A stretch of 49,593 nucleotides of DNA, taken from NCBI GenBank assembly GCA_017631315.1, contig JAGBTN010000013.1:1-49593 (forward strand). Reading direction: 5' to 3'. The notes beneath the pieces are model-generated. The model searched no databases. It saw nothing but the letters and a program-made list of their open reading frames with translations, and was not told where the DNA came from. Made by a program: the position numbers and the translations under genes. This document shows, piece by piece, positions 1 through 9,026 of this stretch; positions within the stretch are counted from its first letter, which is position 1, and each line of letters opens with the position of its first letter. The stretch comes from Bacteroidaceae bacterium. GTDB lineage: Bacteria; Bacteroidota; Bacteroidia; Bacteroidales; Bacteroidaceae.

Positions 1-451
1 GAGGGTCGCGGAAGATGTTGATGTTGGGTGTCCAAAACGACAAATGATGATACATCTCCCGTTGCGTTCCAAGGCGGCGTGCCTGATTATACTTGACGCG
101 AGCCTCATCGCTCACAGCAGTAAAAATGCGCTCCACAAGCACGGTGTCGAACGTCGCAGCCATACCCATCGTAATGGGAAACACTGTGGCATGACCATTT
201 CGCCCCACGCCATGCAACGCCTCGTTCCACCATTGGAACACAGGAACATCGAGACGTTCCACCGGATGCGAGTAGTTCATCATCAAGCCCACCTTCTCCT
301 CCAGAGTCAATCGTCGGCAGAGATCCTTTGCACGCTCCTTCGGAGTAAGCTGAGGGTTCTGATAAGGATAACGCCGTGCCTGCGCTGCACAACAACAAAT
401 TACAACAACTCCGGCCAGCAAAAAGCGGAAAGAACAACATAATCTTGTCAT
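1..451 (-). CDS. Glycoside hydrolase family 3 protein, 3' part beyond window
   Basis: The frame opens with ATG at 449-451 on the minus strand and runs off the left edge, giving about 150 residues. A hydrophobic, cysteine-rich signal sequence (about residues 1-25) is followed by YPYQNPQLTPKERAKDL, the usual start of secreted Bacteroidales GH3 enzymes. The segment WWNEALHGVGRNG near residue 75 and the following FPITMGMAATFD are GH3 N-terminal-domain signatures, most like the beta-xylosidase/beta-glucosidase branch. The catalytic Asp region lies beyond the edge, so substrate cannot be assigned. The expected role is trimming of beta-linked xylo- or gluco-oligosaccharides in the periplasm or outside the cell. 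A TATATTTG box sits 19 bp upstream, and the gene is divergent from the TonB-receptor-like gene. Confidence 0.85.
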   Translation of the reverse strand, partial: MTRLCCSFRFLLAGVVVICCCAAQARRYPYQNPQLTPKERAKDLCRRLTLEEKVGLMMNYSHPVERLDVPVFQWWNEALHGVGRNGHATVFPITMGMAATFDTVLVERIFTAVSDEARVKYNQARRLGTQREMYHHLSFWTPNINIFRDP

Positions 452-469
452 AATAATCAATTTTTACTA

Positions 470-477
470 CAAATATA
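470..477 (-). promoter_or_regulatory. -7 promoter box for the GH3 gene
   Basis: Read on the minus strand this is TATATTTG, matching the Bacteroidetes consensus TAnnTTTG, 19 bp before the GH3 ATG. No clear TTTG was seen at -33. Confidence 0.5.
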
Positions 478-521
478 CAGATTAATAATCAAATAACTGA
501 TGTTATCGTTACAGAAAAATA

Positions 522-529
522 TAACTTTG
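522..529 (+). promoter_or_regulatory. -7 promoter box for the outer-membrane barrel gene
   Basis: TAACTTTG matches TAnnTTTG and lies 27 bp before the ATG at 557. Because it lies downstream of the alternative ATG at 500, it supports 557 as the true start. Confidence 0.55.
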
Positions 530-556
530 CACTACAAAAAGAAAAAATATCCTGTC

Positions 557-2725
557 ATGTCACACATACAACCACGGCTGATGTTCCTGCTCCTATGCCT
601 GAACGCCATAAGCCTGCAGGCACAGAACAAATCTGAACTCGCCGACTCCACAATGATGCAAGAAGTGAGCATCAACGGGCAAAGGCAACGCATCTCCTAT
701 CGCCTCGACCGGCAGAAGATAGATGCCGGCCAAGTGCTTACGGCACAAGGAGGAACAGCTCTCGATGTCCTGCGAGCAGTAGCGGGCGTCGTTGTCGATG
801 CCGACGGCAACCTGTCCTACCGCGGAAGCCAGAACTTCATGGTCTATGTGGACGGCAAGCCATCTCCCCTCTCGGGCACAGAAGCCCTGCAAATGGTTGG
901 CGCAGCCAGCATCAAAGACATCGAAATACTGACCACCCCTTCTGCCAAATACAAGACAGACGGCGATGTGGGCATCATCAACATCGTCACCCGGCGCAGC
1001 GAAACCGACGGATGGGACATTGCCCTCAACGGAGCAGCCTCAACCTGGGGAACACTTTCGCTCGACACAAAGGTCAACTACCGCACCGGGCACCATAATT
1101 TCTATGTGGGCGGCCAGGGCTCCGACATACACAACAAGAGCCAGTTCGAACAAGAAAAAACCACTTCGGTCAAAGGCACAACCGTCACATCCTTTGCCGA
1201 CGGCACACGCTTCCGCGACTTCCGTACCTTCATCGGACAAGGCGGTTATGAGTTCAGCAACGGCCGCCACTATCTGAACATCGACCTGCAAGGGGGCAGT
1301 ACCATCAACCCTCGAGGTGGCGACATGGTGTATAATACCCTCACAACAACAGATGGATTGCCTCCTGTGAGCAACGTTCTCGACAGTCGCGACCGCTATA
1401 AACTGACAAAGAAACTCTTCCAGACCTCCATCGACTACTCCTGGAAACTCAACGAACGAGGCGACGAAATCAGCCTGTCCAGCCGTTTCCGATACGACCG
1501 CTTCTCGGAAGAATACACCGAAAGCAACATGTACGACCAAAACGGCGATCGACAGGAAGGCACTCGAGGCTATGAGAGGGAGCACCACTGGGACTGCGAT
1601 GGCGCACTTGCCTACAAACTCCATTACCGCCCCACAGGCACACTCGAGGTCGGCTACCAGTACACAACCTACAGCGAGCATGGCGACTACAATATCTGCT
1701 ACTGGGATTTGGCGCTGCAGGACTTTGTCTGGCCAAAGGAACTCTATGCTCCTTTCTACTACCGCAGGCAGACACACAGCGAATATGCTCAGGTGAACGA
1801 CCGTATCGGCCCTCTGCAATTCGATGCAGGACTGCGCATTGACCATGTCATCGACGACATGGACCTGCCCACCATTACCAGCCGTCACCGAAAATACACC
1901 GAGTTCTATCCATCGACACATCTTGCCTACACAACCGAAAAGGCAGGAACCTTCACACTCGGCTATTCTCGAAGAACGAACCGACCAGGCATCTGGAAAC
2001 TGGAGCCCTACATCACATACGAAGACTACCACACCCGCATCGTGGGCAACCCCGATTTGAAGTCGGAGTACATCCATTCGATGGACTTCTCCTGGCGCAA
2101 GACATTCGGCAAGACAAATGTAACGGCAACCATCTATGCACGTCGCCGAAAGGGGGCAGTGGACTATGTCCGCCGTGCTTATGATGCCGGTGTGACGCTC
2201 GACAGCATTGTCAATGCAGGCAATGGCTGGCGCAAAGGTCTTGAACTTCAAGTGACCACCAAGCCCACCAAGTGGTGGCAACTTACGGCAAACGGCGACC
2301 TTTCGCTCCACAACTTCCGAGCCAAATGCGAAGGCTGCATCAGTGTGCACTCCACAACAGGCACCGTTGGTTTGATTAACAACTTCCGTCTGGCAAAGAA
2401 TACCTCCTTGCAGTTCGATGGCCACTATGTCGGCCCGAAGCATATCTCACAAGGTTGGGAGACGGCCTATGTCTATTTCGACCTTGCCGCCCGCCAGTCG
2501 TTGCTCAAAGGCAAACTGCAGTTGGGAGTGGTTGCTCACGACATCTTCCACACTGCCCGCTACCATAGTCTTCGCTCTATGGCGTTCATGGACAGCGAGA
2601 CATGGGTGCGCCCCACCTACCCCAACATCGCCTTCAGCGTCTCCTATCGCTTCCGCCAACCTACGGCAAAGGCAAAGGCCGGGGCGCTGAGCAGCGATGC
2701 CGAGTTCGTAGGCAAAGACTTCTGA
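557..2725 (+). CDS. TonB-receptor-like outer membrane beta-barrel protein
   Basis: The protein has 722 residues from ATG 557. A signal peptide (residues 1-22, ending LQAQ) is followed by a plug-like domain at roughly 40-145, recognisable by VVDADGNLSYRGSQNFMVYV, the VYVDGKPSP loop and IKDIEILTTPSAKY...GIINIVT. The rest is a long barrel with alternating aromatic strands ending in SVSYRF, as in the outer-membrane beta-barrel family related to TonB-dependent receptors (the OMP_b-brl_3 type). The usual N-terminal carboxypeptidase-regulatory-like domain is absent; the plug follows the signal directly. The likely role is uptake or sensing of an unknown ligand across the outer membrane. There is no SusD partner beside it, so a SusC role is unlikely. 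The frame is open further up to ATG 500, but the promoter box lies between the two starts. Confidence 0.85.
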   Translation: MSHIQPRLMFLLLCLNAISLQAQNKSELADSTMMQEVSINGQRQRISYRLDRQKIDAGQVLTAQGGTALDVLRAVAGVVVDADGNLSYRGSQNFMVYVDGKPSPLSGTEALQMVGAASIKDIEILTTPSAKYKTDGDVGIINIVTRRSETDGWDIALNGAASTWGTLSLDTKVNYRTGHHNFYVGGQGSDIHNKSQFEQEKTTSVKGTTVTSFADGTRFRDFRTFIGQGGYEFSNGRHYLNIDLQGGSTINPRGGDMVYNTLTTTDGLPPVSNVLDSRDRYKLTKKLFQTSIDYSWKLNERGDEISLSSRFRYDRFSEEYTESNMYDQNGDRQEGTRGYEREHHWDCDGALAYKLHYRPTGTLEVGYQYTTYSEHGDYNICYWDLALQDFVWPKELYAPFYYRRQTHSEYAQVNDRIGPLQFDAGLRIDHVIDDMDLPTITSRHRKYTEFYPSTHLAYTTEKAGTFTLGYSRRTNRPGIWKLEPYITYEDYHTRIVGNPDLKSEYIHSMDFSWRKTFGKTNVTATIYARRRKGAVDYVRRAYDAGVTLDSIVNAGNGWRKGLELQVTTKPTKWWQLTANGDLSLHNFRAKCEGCISVHSTTGTVGLINNFRLAKNTSLQFDGHYVGPKHISQGWETAYVYFDLAARQSLLKGKLQLGVVAHDIFHTARYHSLRSMAFMDSETWVRPTYPNIAFSVSYRFRQPTAKAKAGALSSDAEFVGKDF

Positions 2726-2768
2726 TTGACGATTTAACAATTTACGATTTTATATTTTGTTCTTGATT

Positions 2769-3848
2769 ATGAAAAGAGTAACGCTTCTGTTTGTATGTCT
2801 GCTTGTGTCGTTGATTGCGATGGCAGATAGTCCCCTGCGAATTGGTGTGTCGGGTGTGGCACACGGACATCTTTGGAACCTCATCAATGCCATGCATCGC
2901 GGCGACTTCGTCATCGTCGGAGTGGCAGAAGAGAACGACGACTTCCGTGCTCACAACAATCTCGTCGGCCGTCTGCCAAAGGAGAAGTTCTATGCTTCTG
3001 TAGAGGAGATGCTCGACAAGGAGAAGCCCGAAGTGGTGGTTGACTACGGAAGCATTCTGCACCACATGACCACCGTCGAAGCCTGTGCCCGTCGTGGCAT
3101 CCACGTCATGGTGGAGAAACCTTTGGCCACAACCTACAAGCAAGCCCTCCGGATGCAGGAACTCGCAAAGAAGTATGGCATAAAGATTATGACCAACTAC
3201 GAGACGACCTGGTATGCCACAAACCATCATCTCAAGAGTCTTGCCGACCGCGGACAGTTCGGCAAAGTGCACCGCATCGATGTTTACGACGGACACCAGG
3301 GACCCAAAGAGATTGGCTGCGACAGAATGTTCCTCTCGTGGCTGACCGAGCCTGTTGAGAATGGCGGCGGTGCAGTCATCGACTTCGGCTGCTATGGTGT
3401 CAACCTCGCCACCTGGCTGCTCGACGGAAAGAAACCGAAGAGCGTCTATGCCGTCCTGCAACAAAACAAACCGGAGGTCTATCCGAAGGTAGATGACGAT
3501 GCCACCATCATTCTCGAATACGACGACTGCACCGTCCAGGTGATGGGTTCATGGTGCTGGCCGATGAACAGAAAGGACATGTATGTCTATGGCTCAAGAG
3601 GCTATGCCTACCAGAAGAACGGCAACAAGATGCAACTCCTTGTCGATGGCAAACGCGGACGCGAATTCAGTGCGCCCAAACTTCCTGCGCCCTACGACGA
3701 CTCCTATCGCTACCTGAAAGCCCTCGTCAGAGGCGAGATAGAGGAACAGCCCTCCGACCTCTCCGCATTGGAAAACAACGTCCTCGTTGTCCAAATACTC
3801 GAAGCAGCCAAACAAAGCGCAAAGAAAGGTAAAGCGGTGAAGTTGTAA
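2769..3848 (+). CDS. Secreted Gfo/Idh/MocA-family oxidoreductase
   Basis: The product has 359 residues from ATG 2769; a TTG at 2757 extends the frame by four codons but is a poorer start. A short signal-like segment (MKRVTLLFVCLLVSLIAMA) precedes a Rossmann fold beginning LRIGVSGVAHGH, where the usual GxGxxG is altered. VMVEKPLATT near residue 115 is the EKP motif of NAD(P)-dependent Gfo/Idh/MocA dehydrogenases, and the C-terminal half has the family's substrate domain (GGGAVIDFGCYGVNLATWLL). Such proteins oxidise, reduce or epimerise sugars and their derivatives; the substrate is not evident. It follows the barrel gene by 43 bp and may share its transcript. Confidence 0.85.
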   Translation: MKRVTLLFVCLLVSLIAMADSPLRIGVSGVAHGHLWNLINAMHRGDFVIVGVAEENDDFRAHNNLVGRLPKEKFYASVEEMLDKEKPEVVVDYGSILHHMTTVEACARRGIHVMVEKPLATTYKQALRMQELAKKYGIKIMTNYETTWYATNHHLKSLADRGQFGKVHRIDVYDGHQGPKEIGCDRMFLSWLTEPVENGGGAVIDFGCYGVNLATWLLDGKKPKSVYAVLQQNKPEVYPKVDDDATIILEYDDCTVQVMGSWCWPMNRKDMYVYGSRGYAYQKNGNKMQLLVDGKRGREFSAPKLPAPYDDSYRYLKALVRGEIEEQPSDLSALENNVLVVQILEAAKQSAKKGKAVKL

Positions 3849-3854
3849 TAACCC

Positions 3855-3883
3855 CTGCAGTCCACTTGGCAAAATGGACGCGT
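3855..3883 (+). repeat. Dispersed 29-nt repeat ending in GGACGCGT, copy 1
   Basis: The element runs from CTGCAGTCCACTTGG to AAATGGACGCGT. It recurs in reverse orientation at 33571-33599 with 27 of 29 positions identical. Its GGACGCGT half is repeated at 3897-3904 and is shared with the hairpin at 45786-45813. It lies just after the oxidoreductase stop codon. Confidence 0.7.
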
Positions 3884-3936
3884 CCTTCAAGGCAAGAGGA
3901 CGCGTGGACCTGCACGCCCCCACGAATTTGCCAGAA

Positions 3937-4021
3937 AACTACTCCAGAGTAATTGACAAACTTCTGCAGAGAACTTGCCCGACTTCACTGCAGAAGTCGG
4001 CAAAGTTCTCTTGTGTGTTTT
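3937..4021 (+). repeat. Dispersed 85-nt palindromic repeat, copy 1
   Basis: The element runs from AACTACTC to TGTGTTTT and aligns without gaps to 33631-33715, with 9 differences by eye. It holds the inverted pair AACTTCTGCAG and CTGCAGAAGT. The inner stem that is nearly perfect in the other copy is degraded here. Both copies sit with the 29-nt element in the gap between two plus-strand genes. Confidence 0.8.
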
Positions 4022-4057
4022 TCATACCTTTTGCATTGAGGTTATTTTTTCTTGCTT

Positions 4058-4091
4058 TTTGTTCGTTATTCCCAACTATTTTATAACTTTG
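4058..4091 (+). promoter_or_regulatory. Promoter in the 3849-4619 gap
   Basis: TTTG at 4058-4061 and TAACTTTG at 4084-4091, 22 bp apart, resemble a Bacteroidetes -33/-7 promoter. It lies 528 bp before the protease gene and directly before the candidate structured RNA. Confidence 0.5.
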
Positions 4092-4097
4092 CAAGGC

Positions 4098-4364
4098 GAA
4101 AGGTTATCAAACAGCCTCGGTGGAGGCACTTTCGTGCTTTATCGGAAACAAACGAAGCGTTATGCTCTTCTCTTGCAAGTCGAAAACCTGAGAAATTTTC
4201 ATCATTGCAAAGATCCCCGGAGACCTGTAATAATGGCTCTGTAATAGATGAAGGCAGACATGACGGCTTCACGCGTTAGCGTGGAACTGCTGCTATATCT
4301 TATCTATTACGGGCTTTCTCAGGGCCTTCGACTTGAAGATGGTACATACAGTTCCACGCTTTTT
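4098..4364 (+). ncRNA. Candidate structured RNA or long leader
   Basis: No convincing protein is encoded here. The stretch begins just after a good -7 box and ends in a T run (4360-4364). GTAATAGAT (4241-4249) pairs with ATCTATTAC (4302-4310). Inside that loop GCGTGGAACTG (4279-4289) is perfectly complementary to CAGTTCCACGC (4349-4359), directly before the T run, which would make a pseudoknot or alternative fold. Its first bases can also close a small CACGC/GCGTG hairpin at 4270-4283. It could be a small RNA with its own terminator or a leader for the downstream protease. It does not resemble tmRNA, RNase P RNA or SRP RNA. A 65-codon frame (4248-4445) overlaps it but has no recognisable features. 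Confidence 0.35.
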
Positions 4365-4619
4365 GCATATATTAACCGTCCTTTGTGGAATTGGAGGGAC
4401 AAGGCAAAAAAGGAGTCCTACACATATCTGGGGCAAAACCGGTGACATCTACATGATCAGAAACACGTGCCATTGAAGGCATGGCAGGAACAACGATTGT
4501 GGCAACTGGCACAGAGCCGGACACATCGGTGGATGTTGTCGATAAAGGCTTGGTTTTTGTAGCACTTTTTCAGCAGAAAAGATAAACGTACATTATAAAC
4601 CTTAGTAAAGAAAAATCTT
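4365..4619 (+). other. Remaining gap before the protease gene, no firm feature
   Basis: No known gene is seen. A 34-codon frame with ATG at 4481 and stop at 4583-4585 (MAGTTIVATGTEPDTSVDVV...) reads like protein but matches nothing I recognise; it could be the tail of a decayed gene. No clear -7 box was found immediately before 4620. Confidence 0.3.
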
Positions 4620-7600
4620 ATGAGAAGCAATTATCTATCGCGTATTATTTTCTCGCTTTTTCTTGGAGTAATGGCAATGCCGACATTCTCGCAGGTCTCG
4701 AACGACAACGAGGATGAAGTGAACAAAGTGGACCATCGTTCAGCGCACGACTATGTGCCTGGCCAGGTGCTGGTAAAGATGAAGGATGGCTCGCCAGCCA
4801 ACGTGCAACGCGTGAAGGGCAAATTCAAGAGTGCCGGCATTGGCCAACTCGATGCGGTGCTCCGCGAGTTTGGCGTGGAGGGCATGGAACAATTGCTTCC
4901 GCACGAGAAGCCCGGACGCACACTGCGCAAGGCAAAGGCATTCAATGGCGATGTCATTCAGGAGCGCGACCTCTCGCAACTCTACCTCTTGCAGATGAAC
5001 GCAGAGAAGGCGATGGAGACACAGCAACTCATCGAACGCCTCTCGGCACTGCCCGAAGTGGAATTTGCAGAGCCCAACTACAAGGCATACATCACGGCAG
5101 ACGCAAACAGTTTTGGCTACGAACCTCTGTTCAGTCAACTTTGGGGGCTTTCTGCCATCAATATGCCCCAACTCTGGGGCGTTAAGAAGATTTCGCAGAA
5201 GCGTCCTGTCATTGCCATTCTGGACACCGGCATCGACATCGCTCATCCCGACCTCGCTGCAAACGTCTGGACCAATGCTGCCGAGGCAGAGGGCGAGGAA
5301 GGCTACGACAATGACAACAACGGCTTCAAGAACGACATTCACGGCTGGGACTTCATCAACCAGACGGGCACCATTCGCGACTTCAACGGCCACGGCACCC
5401 ATTGTGCCGGCATTGCCGCTGCCATTGGCGACAACCGTTTGGGTGTGGTCGGTGCCAACCCCGATGCCCTCATCATGCCCATCACCATCATGCAGAGCGA
5501 TGGCACAGGCGACCTCGCCACCATCATCCGCGGCATAGACTATGCCATTGCCATGGGGGCCGACGTCCTGAGCATGAGTATTGGCACGTATGCCACCTCT
5601 TTGGCCTTCGAGCAGGCGCTGGGCAGAGCCTATCAGAACGCCATCCTCGTGGCTGCTGCCGGCAATGATGGCTACTGCTTAAATCACGACCATCCCGAAA
5701 GAGGTCAAAAGGAACCCATGCCCATGTTTCCTGCTGCCTACAACTTTGTGCTGGGCGTGCAGGCATCTGCTGCTTCCGGAGCAATGGCAGGTTTCTCTAA
5801 CTACGACGACAATGGTGCATTCTTCACCGATTGGGGCGAGGACAAACTCTACAACTACGAGTTGCGTGCCCCTGGTGCCAGCATCATGAGCATTTGGCCC
5901 GGTGGCAAATACCGTTCGCTAAACGGCACATCTATGGCTTGCCCATTGGTGGCAGGTGCTTTGTCGCGACTGATTCAATGCAAGGAAATCGGCAGCAAGG
6001 AAGAATTGTTTGGCGACCTCATCCACTCCACAACACGCGTTGGCGACCTCGACATCTATAAAGCCTACCAGTGGAACGACACGAACCGCCGGCCTTCGCT
6101 GTCGTTTGTCACCTACACCATCGACGACAGCGATGGCGACGGACGTCTGGATGCAGGAGAAACCATAGCCATCTATCCCACCTTGCGCAACGACTGGGGA
6201 ACGGCTGCAAACATACAGATAAGCATTGAACCGGACGAACCCGAAGACCCGAATATCGTGGAATTTCTGGATGCCAATGTGGCTTTTGGCTCAGACCTGA
6301 GCAGTTATGCCAAGAACACCGCAAGCACACCGCTCCGCATCAAAATCAGCGAGGCCTGTGCAGACAACCGCCACATCAAACTCCTGCTCAAGGCAAAATG
6401 CGACAATATCACTTCCGACATGGAACAGCCCATTGTCCTGGTTGCAAATAATATGGTTGAAATAGGAGGCGTGATAAGCGAAAATACCACCCTTACTGCC
6501 GACCAGGTTTACTATGTGGCTAACGACCTTGCCATTATGGAAGGTGCAACACTCACCATCGAGCCGGGTACACGCCTGGAATTTGCTGCCGGCAAATCTC
6601 TTTCTTCCTTTGGAAAACTTCAGGCAAAAGGCACTCCCGAGAAACCAATCATTTTCACTGGACACGCAGGAGAAGGCCCATGGGGGTATATAAATAGTCA
6701 CAAACCAACGGGAGTGTTAAGAAACGGTAGCTATATATGGACCAATAGTGACCAAACACTGTTTACTCTTGTAGAAACCAACGAAACACCAATACAAATA
6801 CTTAGCAAACGTACTGCTTATCGATATTATAATCCGAACGAAGAAAATAGCCCTGGAAGAACATTCCCTTTATATTATTATATGAAGGACTTTCAAGATT
6901 ATTTGAACACTTCTAGTACTAATCAGATGGATATCCCTTATTGTAAATTAGCAGATCCATCCTTTTTGACACCCTATGTTCTGAAGGCATTGGAGGCTTT
7001 TAATAATTATATAGGTCAATGGCCATCAGAACCGGATGAATTACATACTAAAAGTTTTATTTGTGAATTTTCGCCTGAAATTTTTTGGAAAAGTTATGCC
7101 TATCCGCGCGATACCATTTCATATTGCAAGATGGATGGAGGTAAGATTGTCGGAAGTCCGATTCGTAGTGTACCGCCTATTATGAATGACTGCGTGTTAG
7201 AGCCGTGTTCAGGTGACGACATTACGACTGGCATAGTGACTGTTAACGGAGAACGTAATGTGATTCAAAATATGATAGAAACAAGCGGATATGGTCAAAT
7301 AAAACCAGGCACAGAGGACCGCAAAAGTTATATTAACATGAGATTTACTAACATTGTTAATAATGACTATTGTAGACACACAATGAATTTGCCACAGTAC
7401 GCAAAAATGCCTTTTAACAATTATTTTAATAACAAAACAACAGACCCCAGATATGGCACTTATATGCTAAAGGCTTTAAGTGACGTCCCTTCCGTTTCTC
7501 GTGCAGAGCATCCGTCTTATTTAGGCACAGCACGCGAGGATTTGGTGCGACCATATATAATTGAGTTTGGGAACACGGGTAATCTCTCCGAAACCACCTA

Positions 7601-9011
7601 TGCAACTGTAGACTTAAGTAATATGCCCGACCGCCCCTATGCAGAAGCACATGGCATTGTCTGGAAAGTGGTGGTCAACGGTTACGACGCCCAGGATGAG
7701 TTCGAACAACTGCCACCGCTTGGCGTGGGACGCCACAAGTTCGAGGTCTATTTCAATCGCCCCATGAACAAGGAGGTGGCACCACAGATTTCCTTTGGTG
7801 TGCGTGAACCCTACACACAACAACCTGTTGCCGAAGACGGCAGTTGGAACGAAGAGGGAACCATCTACACCGCATACAAGACCATCACGGGCAAGACAAA
7901 GAGCGACGGCCTGAACCGCATCTACGTCTATGGCGCAGAAGACAACGAGTTCTTCGAGATTCCATACGAGAAGTCACGCTTCAACATCAACATCCAGGCT
8001 GCCGGCTCTATGGCAACAGGCTTTATGGCAGAAGCAGGACTGGGCCGTGTGAACCTGACCTGGAACAACGAAGAGAACAACTTCGACGACGCCATGGGAT
8101 TCAACATCTATCGCTACAACTACGTAGAGAAAGACTCACTCGACAGATATGGAAAGCCCACCGGCGTGAAGATTGTTGTCCCGGACACCATTCGCATCAA
8201 TCAGGAAATAGTTGATGTGGAAGCCACAGAATACACCGACTACGAAGTCATTCCCGGCGAGACCTACTACTATTATTACAAGGTGCTCTCGACCGACCTG
8301 AAGGAATACGACATCTCGAATGTTGTGACCGTTACGCCCCAGACAAGCGAGCTGGGCGATGCCAACGGCAGTGGCGATGTGGATGTGGCAGACGTCATCA
8401 CCACCGTCAACTATGCTGCAGGACAGCAACCCAAGCCATTCATCTTCGAGGCAGCCGACATGAATGCCGACCTCGGCATAGACATCCTCGACGTCATAGG
8501 CATCATCAAGAAGATTATGAACCCCGGTGCAGACGCTCAAGCACTTGCAGAAGCAACAGCCACCTATACCATAGAGAACGGCACACTCTATGTGGAAAGC
8601 CCCGTAGCACTGGCCGGTGTGCAAGTGCAATTGGCAATGGACGAAGGCGAGAACGAAGTGAGAGTGGCAGAAGGGCTGAATGGCTTTGAACATACATCGG
8701 CATGGCTCAGCGAGAACGACTATCTGTTCCTTGCCTACAACATGAACAGCAAGACTCTGCCTGCAGGCAAACACGCTCTGCTGCACATAGGCAATGGCTT
8801 GGTTGCACAAATGCGCCTGGCCGATAGCGCAGGTCGCAACGTTGAGGCAATCGGCGACGATGCAACAAAGATTAACCGCATGGCAACCGACGTGATGACT
8901 GTTCCGGGCATATACGACCTGCAAGGCCGAAAGATTACCAACGACAGCCAGTGGCAAGGCCAATTGCCAAAGGGTGTATACATCGTCAACGGCAAGAAGG
9001 TGGTACGCTAA
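4620..9011 (+). CDS. Large exported subtilisin-family (S8) serine protease with dockerin-like module and C-terminal tail
   Basis: The protein has 1463 residues. It starts with a signal peptide (1-24) and a propeptide-like region (YVPGQVLVKMKD, about 45-155). The S8 catalytic domain spans about 170-475 with Asp202 (LDTG), His258 (GHGTHCAG), oxyanion Asn349 (AAAGND) and Ser438 (NGTSMACP). Beta-rich regions follow, then a dockerin-like pair of calcium loops at about 1245-1303 (GDANGSGDVDVADV and ADMNADLGIDILDV). A cohesin-like stretch follows, then a Prevotella tail (IYDLQGRK...KGVYIVNGKKVV) that probably directs secretion or surface attachment. Residues about 691-1002 (DNA 6690-7625) are clearly more AT-rich than both flanks. 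The gene is 15 bp ahead of the multi-cohesin gene. The substrate is unknown; the active site looks intact. Confidence 0.9.
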   Translation: MRSNYLSRIIFSLFLGVMAMPTFSQVSNDNEDEVNKVDHRSAHDYVPGQVLVKMKDGSPANVQRVKGKFKSAGIGQLDAVLREFGVEGMEQLLPHEKPGRTLRKAKAFNGDVIQERDLSQLYLLQMNAEKAMETQQLIERLSALPEVEFAEPNYKAYITADANSFGYEPLFSQLWGLSAINMPQLWGVKKISQKRPVIAILDTGIDIAHPDLAANVWTNAAEAEGEEGYDNDNNGFKNDIHGWDFINQTGTIRDFNGHGTHCAGIAAAIGDNRLGVVGANPDALIMPITIMQSDGTGDLATIIRGIDYAIAMGADVLSMSIGTYATSLAFEQALGRAYQNAILVAAAGNDGYCLNHDHPERGQKEPMPMFPAAYNFVLGVQASAASGAMAGFSNYDDNGAFFTDWGEDKLYNYELRAPGASIMSIWPGGKYRSLNGTSMACPLVAGALSRLIQCKEIGSKEELFGDLIHSTTRVGDLDIYKAYQWNDTNRRPSLSFVTYTIDDSDGDGRLDAGETIAIYPTLRNDWGTAANIQISIEPDEPEDPNIVEFLDANVAFGSDLSSYAKNTASTPLRIKISEACADNRHIKLLLKAKCDNITSDMEQPIVLVANNMVEIGGVISENTTLTADQVYYVANDLAIMEGATLTIEPGTRLEFAAGKSLSSFGKLQAKGTPEKPIIFTGHAGEGPWGYINSHKPTGVLRNGSYIWTNSDQTLFTLVETNETPIQILSKRTAYRYYNPNEENSPGRTFPLYYYMKDFQDYLNTSSTNQMDIPYCKLADPSFLTPYVLKALEAFNNYIGQWPSEPDELHTKSFICEFSPEIFWKSYAYPRDTISYCKMDGGKIVGSPIRSVPPIMNDCVLEPCSGDDITTGIVTVNGERNVIQNMIETSGYGQIKPGTEDRKSYINMRFTNIVNNDYCRHTMNLPQYAKMPFNNYFNNKTTDPRYGTYMLKALSDVPSVSRAEHPSYLGTAREDLVRPYIIEFGNTGNLSETTYATVDLSNMPDRPYAEAHGIVWKVVVNGYDAQDEFEQLPPLGVGRHKFEVYFNRPMNKEVAPQISFGVREPYTQQPVAEDGSWNEEGTIYTAYKTITGKTKSDGLNRIYVYGAEDNEFFEIPYEKSRFNINIQAAGSMATGFMAEAGLGRVNLTWNNEENNFDDAMGFNIYRYNYVEKDSLDRYGKPTGVKIVVPDTIRINQEIVDVEATEYTDYEVIPGETYYYYYKVLSTDLKEYDISNVVTVTPQTSELGDANGSGDVDVADVITTVNYAAGQQPKPFIFEAADMNADLGIDILDVIGIIKKIMNPGADAQALAEATATYTIENGTLYVESPVALAGVQVQLAMDEGENEVRVAEGLNGFEHTSAWLSENDYLFLAYNMNSKTLPAGKHALLHIGNGLVAQMRLADSAGRNVEAIGDDATKINRMATDVMTVPGIYDLQGRKITNDSQWQGQLPKGVYIVNGKKVVR

Positions 9012-9026
9012 AACATTAAGAGAGAA

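Noticed and set aside
500-556. Upstream ATG at 500 as the start of the barrel protein
   Set aside because: It would place a lysine-rich stretch before the signal peptide and put the -7 box TAACTTTG inside the coding region.
1040-2443. 467-codon minus-strand frame opposite the outer-membrane barrel gene
   Set aside because: It has no signal, domain or promoter, and it lies fully opposite a gene with clear plug and barrel motifs. It is a shadow frame.
4248-4445. 65-codon plus-strand frame in the 3849-4619 gap
   Set aside because: It has no recognisable domain or ribosome binding site, and it covers the proposed RNA stems. It is treated as non-coding.
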